DNA of 25,622 nt, taken from contig JAZADL010000070.1 of assembly GCA_036123635.1 (NCBI GenBank), forward strand, positions 1 to 25,622, in the 5' to 3' direction. Each line of letters opens with the position of its first letter. Positions within the stretch are counted from its first letter, which is position 1. The translations under genes and the position numbers were made by a program. This document shows, in pieces, positions 7,975-15,239 of the stretch. The notes under the pieces are model-generated. The model did not search any database. It was not told the DNA's origin and was given only the letters and a program-made list of their open reading frames with translations. Source of the stretch: UBA9410 sp036123635. GTDB taxonomy: Bacteria > Actinomycetota > Acidimicrobiia > Acidimicrobiales > MedAcidi-G1.

Positions 7975-9494
7975 AGCGTCCGCCCCCGATAGGACCGAAT
8001 CCTGCGAGCCAGTCGAATTCGGTTACCGCATACCGCCACTCCGGCACTCAGCGCCACTAGGGCCGGATAGATCGAGAGCCGACCAATGACCATGGCCGGA
8101 AGCAGGGCCAGACGGGCGGGCGCTGGCCACGCCGACGGGTCAAGGACCGTTCCGTCCAATGCTCGAACCGGTCCGGCGGTCGAAACCGCGTGGACGGCGG
8201 CCCCGAGGGCGGGGACAACGTCAAGCCCGAGGACGGCTACCGCAAGAGCCGTCACGAACAGCACACTGACCGACAGGAACTGGGTAACTACCACCCGTGC
8301 GAGAGTGCCCTCAGCGGCCACCCGGCCACCGAGGCGAACCCGAACCACGGCCCGTGGGTGTATCTGGCGGACCATCTCACGGAGGGCGACCTGGAGGAGG
8401 GCCCGGTGGCGCAGGATCTGGAAGCCGCCGCCGGCCGATCCGGTCATGGGTCCGATGGACACCAGTCCCAGCAGGAGGACGGGAGCTGCGGCTGACCACG
8501 TTCCGGCTGGTGCAGACGGGAAGCCGGTGGTCGTCACCGCCGCAGTCACTGTGAATGCAGCGTGGCGGACGCCCTCCGGTCCCGCTCCGTCAGTCCACAA
8601 GAGAAAGAGCACCGTCCCGACAACCAGTAGACCCAGGTAGACCCGTAGTTCTGCCGACCGCCACAGTCCCCGAGCCCGTCCGACAGTCAGTCGCCAGAGA
8701 ACGACCAGGCTGGTCCCAGCGACCACCATGCCTCCTACCGCTACCCACTGAACAGCAGGTCGAGCGAACGGGTCGCCGTCCACAATCCCTCCGGTGGACA
8801 CGGTGGCCATGGCCACCAGGAGGGCGTCGAAGATTGAAAGGCCGGCAACCGCGTAGGCCAACCAGGTCGCCACGGAGGCAGTGCCGTACACAATCAGGAT
8901 GTTGCGTAGGGCTACCCGTTGGGTGGGGGTCATCGGTCGGCGCCCCCGTATCCGTGACCGGTCAGCGAACTCGCGTCCCGCTCCAAAGAACGGGAGGATG
9001 GCCACGCCTACGAACAGGGCTCCGAGGCCTCCCGCCCACTGGGTGACTGCCCGGAGGAATCGCAGACCGTGGTCGCCACCGGCCGGCTCGATTGCCCCAA
9101 GGGCGGTTGTGGTCAGGCCGGCGGTGGATTCAGCCAGCGCATCAACCACCGAAGTGGTGCTTCCAACAAGCAGGTGGAGACCAGCCAGCAGGCCGACGAG
9201 CAGCGGTAGGGCGACAGCGACCCCCGACAGGACGTGGGAGTCCCGGACGCGGTCTGGTAGACGGATCAGCACCAATAACCAAGCCGCAGCCAGACCCGAC
9301 AGGGTTCCGGCAAGGAGGAAGACGGTGGTGTCGTCGCCCGCTCCGAGTAGGTCCACCAGTCCCGACGAGATCGCAAGGAGGCTCAGGCCACCCAGAGCGG
9401 CTGCAACAGCCTGTGCACCGGCTGAAGTCCACGAGGCCCAAGGAGGGCCGGTCCCGGCCGCCGATCGTCGGCTGGCCGGGGCGGTGAAGATCAT
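7971..9494 (-). CDS. TrkH-type paralogue with altered selectivity loops
   Basis: A 507-residue polytopic membrane protein with the TrkH fold, including QWAGGLGALFVGVAILP, a second filter VSTGGIV (235-236), a third TTTGFPS (Gly324) and a C-terminal GRLSIYPALV. It differs from the canonical neighbour in important places. The first filter reads GLTTTALGA, so the Gly aligned with Gly126 of the neighbour is Ala131. The fourth loop reads STAGPV instead of GNMGPV. The GCTGSTAGGVK motif has become PMTGSAGGGFQI. It lies between trkA and canonical trkH, with 13 bases after trkA and a 4-base overlap with trkH. It could be a non-conducting or altered-selectivity partner in a TrkH heterodimer, or a separate pore. 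Membership of the family is sure; its function is inference. Confidence 0.85.
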   Translation of the reverse strand: MIFTAPASRRSAAGTGPPWASWTSAGAQAVAAALGGLSLLAISSGLVDLLGAGDDTTVFLLAGTLSGLAAAWLLVLIRLPDRVRDSHVLSGVAVALPLLVGLLAGLHLLVGSTTSVVDALAESTAGLTTTALGAIEPAGGDHGLRFLRAVTQWAGGLGALFVGVAILPFFGAGREFADRSRIRGRRPMTPTQRVALRNILIVYGTASVATWLAYAVAGLSIFDALLVAMATVSTGGIVDGDPFARPAVQWVAVGGMVVAGTSLVVLWRLTVGRARGLWRSAELRVYLGLLVVGTVLFLLWTDGAGPEGVRHAAFTVTAAVTTTGFPSAPAGTWSAAAPVLLLGLVSIGPMTGSAGGGFQILRHRALLQVALREMVRQIHPRAVVRVRLGGRVAAEGTLARVVVTQFLSVSVLFVTALAVAVLGLDVVPALGAAVHAVSTAGPVRALDGTVLDPSAWPAPARLALLPAMVIGRLSIYPALVALSAGVAVCGNRIRLARRIRSYRGRTL

Positions 9495-9507
9495 CCGACC
9501 AACCGGA

Positions 9508-10911
9508 TCACTCGAACAGCGACGACAGGACCGGTGCCTGGCTGGGACGAGTCACGGCGATCACGTGGTCCCGGGCTCTTAGGGTGCTTCGCCCTCGGGC
9601 GATCTGAGGCTTTCCATCCCGGACGATGGCCGCTATAAGGACATCTTCGTGGAGGCCCAGATCGGCGATGGACTTCCCGTCGCAGCCGCACCCCTCGGCG
9701 ACCGCCAACTCCAGCACCTCGGCATCTCCGTGAAGCGAGGTAGCTACGGCGGCCACCGTTTCACCCTCGCCACGTACGAAGCGGAGCACACTGTTGGCCG
9801 ACGCTGTCCGGGGACTGAGGGTGGCGTCCACCCGGTGTGACTCCAGGAGGCCTAAAAGTCCAAGGCTGTGGACCACAGCAATGGTTTCTGGACCACCCTC
9901 GTCGCGAGGCGACCGCCGCCGGCGCCCAGCATCCTTGGCATACAGGCAGGCCAGAACGTTGGCGTCGTCCGCGCCGGTCAGGCCAATGACTACGTCCTGA
10001 CCAGCCACGTCAGCTTCGTCCAGCATCTCGGCATTGGCGATATCGCCCCCGAACACAAGGGCCCGGCCGGCGAACATCTCAGAGAGTTCCTCGGCCCGCT
10101 CCTCGCGTTTCTCGATGATGGCCACATCAAGGCCCCGCTCGATTAGCTGCTCGGCCAGCATCTGCCCGGTCCTCCCGCCGCCCAGCAGAAGCGCCCTGGT
10201 CGGCATGTCGCGGGCCAAGCCCATGCGGGTTGTGACGTCGCGAAGGGCGCGTCGCTTGCAGATCACGGTCAGCAGGTCGGCCTCACGTAGGATCCAGTCG
10301 CCACGGGGGATGATCGTGCCCTCATCTGCTTCCTCATGTTCACGCCGGGTGATCGATCCCACGATGAAATCCCAGTCCGGTTCTAGCTCGGCTCCCAGGG
10401 CATGGAGGGACTGACCGACCAGCGGTGCATGGCCGGGAAGACGGGCGCTAAGGATCACTACCTCGCCACCGGCCATCCGCTTGAGTTCGAGTGCACCCGG
10501 ATACTCCATGAGCCGCAGGACGGCTTCGGCAACTTCCTCGTCCGGATCTATCACCAGGTGGTCATCCGCTCCGTCGAACAGAGCGTCTACCTCTGCGCGT
10601 CGCAGGCTCCGGGACTCCACTCGGACCACCGTCTTGGCCACCCCGGCTCGGCGAGCCAGCAGGGCGACCAAGATGTTGGTCTCGTCGCTTCGGGTAACGG
10701 CTACCAGGAGGTGAGTGTCTTCTATTCCCGCGGCCTGGAGGACGTCCATGTCGGTTCCGCTGCCTAGGACGGTCAGGAAATCAGACTGCTCCCGAACCTC
10801 AAGAAAGCGCTCGGGGGCCTTCTCAATGAGGGCCACCTCATGGCCCTGCCCATTCAGACGTTCAGCAACGTAGGTGCCAGTCTCGCCAGCACCCACCACG
10901 ATGATGCGCAC
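9508..10911 (-). CDS. trkA: Trk system K+ uptake regulatory protein TrkA
   Basis: Cytosolic gating subunit that binds nucleotides (NAD(H), ATP/ADP) and opens or closes TrkH. It is 467 residues, the usual length for a tandem RCK protein: RCK-N (Rossmann) with VVGAGETGTYVAERL at about 6-19, RCK-C about 137-220, a second RCK-N with LLGGGRTGQMLAEQL at about 242-256, and a second RCK-C at the end. The start codon is GTG, followed by MRIIVVGAG-type sequence, with an AAGGA-like ribosome-binding site about 9 bases upstream. An unusual Arg-rich insertion, GRRRRSPRDEGGPE, sits near residues 329-342 inside the second Rossmann domain. It precedes the two trkH genes in one operon. The upstream folate gene lies 79 bases away, so the trk operon may have its own promoter. 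Confidence 0.94.
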   Translation of the reverse strand: MRIIVVGAGETGTYVAERLNGQGHEVALIEKAPERFLEVREQSDFLTVLGSGTDMDVLQAAGIEDTHLLVAVTRSDETNILVALLARRAGVAKTVVRVESRSLRRAEVDALFDGADDHLVIDPDEEVAEAVLRLMEYPGALELKRMAGGEVVILSARLPGHAPLVGQSLHALGAELEPDWDFIVGSITRREHEEADEGTIIPRGDWILREADLLTVICKRRALRDVTTRMGLARDMPTRALLLGGGRTGQMLAEQLIERGLDVAIIEKREERAEELSEMFAGRALVFGGDIANAEMLDEADVAGQDVVIGLTGADDANVLACLYAKDAGRRRRSPRDEGGPETIAVVHSLGLLGLLESHRVDATLSPRTASANSVLRFVRGEGETVAAVATSLHGDAEVLELAVAEGCGCDGKSIADLGLHEDVLIAAIVRDGKPQIARGRSTLRARDHVIAVTRPSQAPVLSSLFE

Positions 10912-10990
10912 AGCACCAATCCTTCCCTATGGACGAGCGGCGCGGGTGGCATGCTGCCCCTCTCTAGTGGGATTCGCCGCGACGCGCCGT

Positions 10991-11575
10991 TTACCTTCCG
11001 GGGCGTACCAGGCCGACTTCAGTCACCACCAGATCTAACGGTACGTCCCACGGACGGGCCTCGAGTTGAGGAACCACTTGGAAGGCATGACACAAACCGA
11101 TTAGCAACGGTCGAGACCGGCCCGCTTCGCGGGTATGAGCGAATGTCCGGTCATAGAAGCCGGCACCATGACCGATGCGATTGCCCAACTGATCGGCAAC
11201 TACCACCGGAACTAGGACCAGATCCAGATCGTCGGGTAGCACCTCCCAACCGTCTCCTGGCTGGCGGGTCCCGAAGGGACCGTCGAGCAACGGTCCTACG
11301 GGAACCACGAACCGTAGAGGTTCACCGGGGGTGGTGACCGGAAGCGCCACGTCGAGTCCTTTGTCGTCGCAGAAAGCTGACGGGTCCACCTCCCCCCTGA
11401 TACCTAGGTAGGCGCCGATGGTCCGGGCTTCTCGGACCTCCTGTAGGCCCCGAAGGCGCTCCACCACCACGGCAGACGATCGGGCGACCACGCCAGCGGG
11501 CAGAGCTCGCCGGCGGGCCAGCATCTCGGCCCGGACGTAATCAATAGATGCCGAGGTCGGTTCCACAACTCGCAT
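10991..11575 (-). CDS. 5-formyltetrahydrofolate cyclo-ligase
   Basis: Cytosolic enzyme that uses ATP to convert 5-formyl-THF to 5,10-methenyl-THF, returning stored folate to one-carbon metabolism. The 194-residue protein has the expected N-terminal helix with a basic stretch (RAEMLARRRALP), the substrate region YLGIRGEVDP, and the diagnostic glycine-rich ATP site GHGAGFYDR at about 136-143 followed by LLIGLCHAFQ. I chose the ATG at 11575 because the family begins just before this helix. An in-frame extension to 11722 would add 49 low-complexity residues and run into the divergent promoter region. No clear Shine-Dalgarno is seen. It is divergent from hppA and upstream of trkA on the same strand. 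Confidence 0.93.
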   Translation of the reverse strand: MRVVEPTSASIDYVRAEMLARRRALPAGVVARSSAVVVERLRGLQEVREARTIGAYLGIRGEVDPSAFCDDKGLDVALPVTTPGEPLRFVVPVGPLLDGPFGTRQPGDGWEVLPDDLDLVLVPVVVADQLGNRIGHGAGFYDRTFAHTREAGRSRPLLIGLCHAFQVVPQLEARPWDVPLDLVVTEVGLVRPGR

Positions 11576-11774
11576 TGTGGCCCACCCACATTGCTTCCGT
11601 CTCCCCGATCGGTGACCCTCATTCCTTGGAAGAGGTCGGTCCCGGGCATTGGACTCACTAGAGTCCCTGCGTCCCTGCGCGATCCGCCGCAACCGGCGGG
11701 CGTGGGGGCTGGTTCCATCCACCGATTAGTTGGATGAAACTTCCCAACGTCCGACACCCCTTGGAGACACTCCC
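11576..11774. promoter_or_regulatory. Divergent intergenic region with hairpins upstream of hppA
   Basis: About 200 bases between the cyclo-ligase and pyrophosphatase genes. Visible structure: an inverted repeat GGACTC-N4-GAGTCC at 11651-11666; a tandem 8-base repeat GTCCCTGC at 11663-11678; CCGCC-N6-GGCGG just downstream; and CATCCA-N9-TGGATG at 11716-11736. These could fold in the hppA leader RNA or be operator sites. I do not recognise a known riboswitch. Confidence 0.45.
11763..11766 (+). promoter_or_regulatory. Shine-Dalgarno deciding the TTG start of hppA
   Basis: GGAG lies exactly 8 bases before the TTG at 11775. The only upstream candidate in frame, the TTG at 11730, has no such element. 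This supports the shorter protein. Confidence 0.65.
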
Positions 11775-13871
11775 TTGGACGCCATTCCGTATCTGGCGGG
11801 CACGTCGGCCCTCATGGGCCTACTGCTCGCGTGGTTCTTCTACAACAACGTAAAGGCCGCCTCTCCGGGCGACGAGCGCATGGTCTTCCTCATGACCGAG
11901 ATACAGAAGGGCGCCCGGGCCTTCCTCAAGAAGGAATACAGCTGGGTATCGGTCTTTGTGGCGGTCATGGCCGTGCTCATTGCGGTCCTGATCGCTCCGG
12001 CAGCTGCCGTGACTTACGTGATCGGCGCGGCCCTCTCTGGCCTTGCCGGGTACGTGGGTATGACAGTGGCCACCATGGCCAATGCTCGGACGACGGAGGC
12101 CGCTAAAGACGGTCCTGGTCGCGCCCTCCCAATCGCTTTCCGCGGCGGGGCGGTCATGGGCTTCACGGTTGCTGGCTTGGCCCTCCTGGGCCTCATGGCC
12201 GTTTACGTACTTTTCGTGTTGGTCCTCGAGGTCGATGACGCCTTCGAGGTCGTGACCGCCTATGGCCTGGGCGCCTCCTCAATCGCCCTGTTCTCCCGCG
12301 TAGGAGGTGGCATCTACACCAAGGCAGCCGATGTGGGTGCAGACCTGGTCGGCAAGGTCGAAGCGGGCATCCCGGAGGACGATCCCCGGAATCCGGCCAC
12401 CATCGCCGACAACGTGGGCGACAACGTGGGCGACGTGGCCGGCATGGGCGCTGACCTGTTCGAGAGCTACGCAGGATCGATCATCGCCCCGATCTCGCTG
12501 GTGGCTTTCGCTCTTGGCTTGGGTGCCGAAGAGGCCAGTGCCACCACCAACATTTCCCTGCTCGCCTTCCCAATGGCTATCGCTCTGGTTGGAATGGTGG
12601 CCTCCATCTTGGGTTCCTTCTTGGTCAAGGGCGGAACCTCCACCGACACCAAAGCACTATCTAAGGCTCTCCACATGGGGACCAACGTGGCCATGGCCTT
12701 GACCGTGGTTGGCACAGTGGGCGTTGCCGCCTGGCTCTTTGGCGACAACGATGCCTTCGACTCGCCGATGGGCCTGGCTATCGCCGTGATCGGGGGCCTC
12801 GTCGTGGGTTGGGCTCTAGGCAAGACGGCTGAGTTCTACACCTCAGATCACTTCAGCCCGGTGAAAAAGATCGCCAAGCAGACGGAAACCGGGCCCGCCA
12901 CCACCATCCTGGGTGGCATATCGGCCGGCATGGTCTCGGTCGCTACCTCCGTAGCCCTACTGGGGGTCGGCGTCGGCGTCGCCTACTGGGGTGGTGAAAT
13001 GGCCTTCGACTCCATCGGAGCGCTGGACGGCGGGATCTACGGAATCGCCGTGGCCGCTATTGGGATGCTGGCAACTACGGGAGTGGTTGTCTCGGTCGAT
13101 GCCTACGGTCCGATCGCCGACAACGCCGGGGGCATAGCGGAAATGGCTGAGCTCGATCCAAGTGTTCGCGAGGTCACCGACGCCCTGGACTCGCTGGGAA
13201 ACACAACAGCCGCCGTGGCTAAGGGTTTCGCTGTGGGCTCTGCTGCCCTCACCGCCCTAGCGCTGTTCAAGAGCTTCGAGTTCGCGGTCAGCTTGGCGGG
13301 CGGTTCGTTATCTCTCGACGTCGGCAATGTGACCGTCTTCATCGGCCTATTCCTCGGCGCAATGCTGCCCTTCCTGTTCGCCGCTCTAACTATCGATGCC
13401 GTGGGCCGAGCTGCTCAAGACATGATCGAGGAGGTCCGGCGCCAGTTCCGGGAAATCCCTGGCCTGAGGGAGGGCCAGCCTGGGGTACACCCAGACTCGG
13501 CGCGTTGTGTGGCTATCTCCACCACGGCATCACTTAAGGAGATGGTGCTTCCCGGATCGTTGGCTGTGGTTATCCCTCTAGTCATGGGTTTCATCAGCAT
13601 CAACGCCCTGGGTGGGTTCCTGGCCGGCGCCCTAGTTTCCGGCTTCTGTCTAGCCATCTTTATGGCTAACGCCGGCGGAGCGTGGGACAACGCCAAGAAG
13701 TACATCGAAACTGGACATCACGGCGGCAAGGGCTCAGAAAGCCACAAGGCGGCTGTTGTCGGCGACACAGTAGGCGATCCGTTCAAGGACACCTCTGGTC
13801 CCGCCATGAACATCCTCATCAAGGTGATGACGATCGTGTCGCTAGTGTTCGCATCGGCCTTCGTCGGCTAA
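11775..13871 (+). CDS. hppA: Membrane-bound ion-translocating pyrophosphatase, K+-dependent type
   Basis: Integral membrane pump that couples pyrophosphate hydrolysis to H+ or Na+ export. About 698 residues, normal for bacterial members, with some 15-16 hydrophobic segments. The PPi/Mg site is intact: DVGADLVGKVEAGIPEDDPRN followed by TIADNVGDNVGDVAGMGADLFESY (about residues 186-232). A second conserved block is VDAYGPIADNAGGIAEMAEL (441-460), and a third is GDTVGDPFKDTSGPAMNIL near the C-terminus. In the K+-site motif GNTTAAVAKG (476-484) Ala479 occupies the position that is Lys in K+-independent enzymes, which indicates K+ dependence. Glu230 in DLFESY is at the Na+-PPase-like position. The start is TTG with a good ribosome-binding site; an in-frame TTG at 11730 would add 15 residues. 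A terminator follows directly. Confidence 0.96.
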   Translation: MDAIPYLAGTSALMGLLLAWFFYNNVKAASPGDERMVFLMTEIQKGARAFLKKEYSWVSVFVAVMAVLIAVLIAPAAAVTYVIGAALSGLAGYVGMTVATMANARTTEAAKDGPGRALPIAFRGGAVMGFTVAGLALLGLMAVYVLFVLVLEVDDAFEVVTAYGLGASSIALFSRVGGGIYTKAADVGADLVGKVEAGIPEDDPRNPATIADNVGDNVGDVAGMGADLFESYAGSIIAPISLVAFALGLGAEEASATTNISLLAFPMAIALVGMVASILGSFLVKGGTSTDTKALSKALHMGTNVAMALTVVGTVGVAAWLFGDNDAFDSPMGLAIAVIGGLVVGWALGKTAEFYTSDHFSPVKKIAKQTETGPATTILGGISAGMVSVATSVALLGVGVGVAYWGGEMAFDSIGALDGGIYGIAVAAIGMLATTGVVVSVDAYGPIADNAGGIAEMAELDPSVREVTDALDSLGNTTAAVAKGFAVGSAALTALALFKSFEFAVSLAGGSLSLDVGNVTVFIGLFLGAMLPFLFAALTIDAVGRAAQDMIEEVRRQFREIPGLREGQPGVHPDSARCVAISTTASLKEMVLPGSLAVVIPLVMGFISINALGGFLAGALVSGFCLAIFMANAGGAWDNAKKYIETGHHGGKGSESHKAAVVGDTVGDPFKDTSGPAMNILIKVMTIVSLVFASAFVG

Positions 13872-13892
13872 ACCGACATCGAGCGCTCCGGG

Positions 13893-13924
13893 AGAGGCCC
13901 TTCGGGGTCTCTTTCGGCGTTTTC
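13893..13924 (+). terminator. UUCG-loop intrinsic terminator after hppA
   Basis: AGAGGCCC at 13893-13900 pairs with GGGTCTCT at 13905-13912 (eight pairs, one G-U) around a TTCG tetraloop, extended by two G-U pairs. It is followed by TTCGGCGTTTTC, a short interrupted T-rich tract. It lies 21 bases past the hppA stop, between convergent genes. There is no T tract in the other direction. Confidence 0.75.
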
Positions 13925-13936
13925 GGATTACCCGGC

Positions 13937-15109
13937 TTAGCCCGGGAGGACGATCATCGGGTCTTTGGCTTCACCACCGGTTCGGACTTCGAAGTGGAGG
14001 TGTGGGCCGGTCGACCAGCCGGTGGATCCGCACTTGCCAAGCACCTCGCCTTTGCCGATCGCGTAGCCGCTGGAAACGTGAAGCTCTTCCTGATGGGCAT
14101 ACAAGGTGATTACCGGACCCTCGTGCTCGATTAGGACGACGTTGCCGTAACCGTTCTTCCAGCCCGCGTAGATGACCTTCCCAGCCTTTGCTGCCCAGAT
14201 GGGCTGGCCCCGAACACATCCGATATCCACCCCATTGTGCTGACGCATGGTCCCGAAGATGGGGTGGACCCGAGGTCCAAAACCTGATCCGATCTTTCCC
14301 TCCATCGGCATGATGAAGCCCTGGCCGGATTCCTTAGTCAGATCGGGCGCCGATTTGCGAAGTTCCTCGGCAATCAGGTTCTCGATCAGAATGGCCATGA
14401 CGTACTGGTCGCGTTCAAACTGTCGGATCTCCTCCTCATAGGCCTGGATTCGCTCCTCCAGCTCTCCCTTTACGTTCTCCTTGGCGGCGATCCGACGGTC
14501 CAGTACCAAGATCGATGACTCCAACTCCCGTTGCCGCGCTTCGGCCTCGCGAATGGCGTCATCGGCTGAAAAGGCGATGTCCTCCAAGTCCGACTCGAGG
14601 GCACGGAGCCGATCGACCATGTCACCCCGGTTGCCGGTTACCGCGTCAAGGATCGCGGCTCTCCTCACACCCTCTGTGAGGTCCCGAGATTCGAGCAAAC
14701 TGCCCGGCCGCATGCGAGAGATGTAGACATCGATAGCCAGTTCCTGGATCCCGAGCCGTAATGCCGCGACCTCGGCCTCCACTTGGTCAGCCTGGACCCA
14801 CCGAAGGGTGGCTTCGGCCTCTGCGGCTTCGATGGCCTGCCGAGCGGCGGCAATTTTCGCTTCTTGGAGAGCCACCGCATCATCTAAAGCGTGTAGAGCG
14901 TCGGCGACCACATCGTCGGCGGCCGCCACCACTTCCAGGGCTTCTGCCGCGGTCGCTGCACTGTCCTTGGCTGCCTCTCTCTTGTCCCGTGCGTCCCTGA
15001 TGGATTCGGTTTCCTTGATTGCCCCCGCTGGTAGGGCCAACACGACCATGAGGACCCCAGAGAGCACCAGGAGTCGACGGACACGGGGAACGGATGGATG
15101 GTGGAGCAT
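13937..15109 (-). CDS. Secreted coiled-coil M23 family metallopeptidase
   Basis: Predicted exported peptidoglycan endopeptidase (LytM/EnvC/NlpD type) for cell wall remodelling or septum splitting. The 390-residue protein starts with a signal peptide: basic PRVRRLL, then a hydrophobic stretch, then ALPAGA at residues 25-30. A long Ala/Glu/Arg-rich coiled coil covers about 34-250 in two parts separated by RMRPGSLLESRDL. The C-terminal M23 domain (about 262-390) has the zinc ligands His291 and Asp295 in HNGVDIG and His372 in GPHLHFE, plus His339 (YAH) and His370, so it looks catalytically competent. I chose the ATG at 15109; a further 79 in-frame residues upstream lack signal-like or conserved sequence and would overlap the divergent CoA-transferase gene. 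Coiled-coil M23 proteins are often activated by FtsEX; no ftsX is visible here. Confidence 0.93.
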   Translation of the reverse strand: MLHHPSVPRVRRLLVLSGVLMVVLALPAGAIKETESIRDARDKREAAKDSAATAAEALEVVAAADDVVADALHALDDAVALQEAKIAAARQAIEAAEAEATLRWVQADQVEAEVAALRLGIQELAIDVYISRMRPGSLLESRDLTEGVRRAAILDAVTGNRGDMVDRLRALESDLEDIAFSADDAIREAEARQRELESSILVLDRRIAAKENVKGELEERIQAYEEEIRQFERDQYVMAILIENLIAEELRKSAPDLTKESGQGFIMPMEGKIGSGFGPRVHPIFGTMRQHNGVDIGCVRGQPIWAAKAGKVIYAGWKNGYGNVVLIEHEGPVITLYAHQEELHVSSGYAIGKGEVLGKCGSTGWSTGPHLHFEVRTGGEAKDPMIVLPG

Positions 15110-15239
15110 GGCGATCGTGCCTATGGGCAGGCAGGCGCAGGGTACCCGTGGGGTGAGGTGTGGTGCCGTACCCGTCGGATCGTCTGTTGCCAGGCCAGGG
15201 TGGTAGACCCGGGGCCGACGCTGCAGTTTCGGAGGACGG
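15110..15239. promoter_or_regulatory. Divergent promoter region between M23 peptidase and CoA-transferase
   Basis: A 130-base region carrying two copies of GTACCCGT at 15142-15149 and 15168-15175, 26 bases apart. On the minus strand TACCCT (15139-15144) is a possible -10 box for the peptidase gene. On the plus strand GGAGG at 15231-15235 is the ribosome-binding site for the CoA-transferase. The role of the repeats is unknown. Confidence 0.4.

Noticed and set aside
7214..8047. 277-residue open frame on the minus strand across the two trkH genes
   Set aside because: It is in an alternative frame of two clear membrane proteins, rich in Arg and Gly, without hydrophobic segments or known motifs.
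8881..9582. 233-residue plus-strand open frame opposite the trkH paralogue
   Set aside because: It is a shadow of a long hydrophobic coding frame, with repeated Arg, Pro and Ser and no start signal.
11576..11774. Fluoride riboswitch upstream of the pyrophosphatase
   Set aside because: I looked because fluoride inhibits pyrophosphatases, but the conserved riboswitch core (GAUGG...CCUAC-type segments) is not present.
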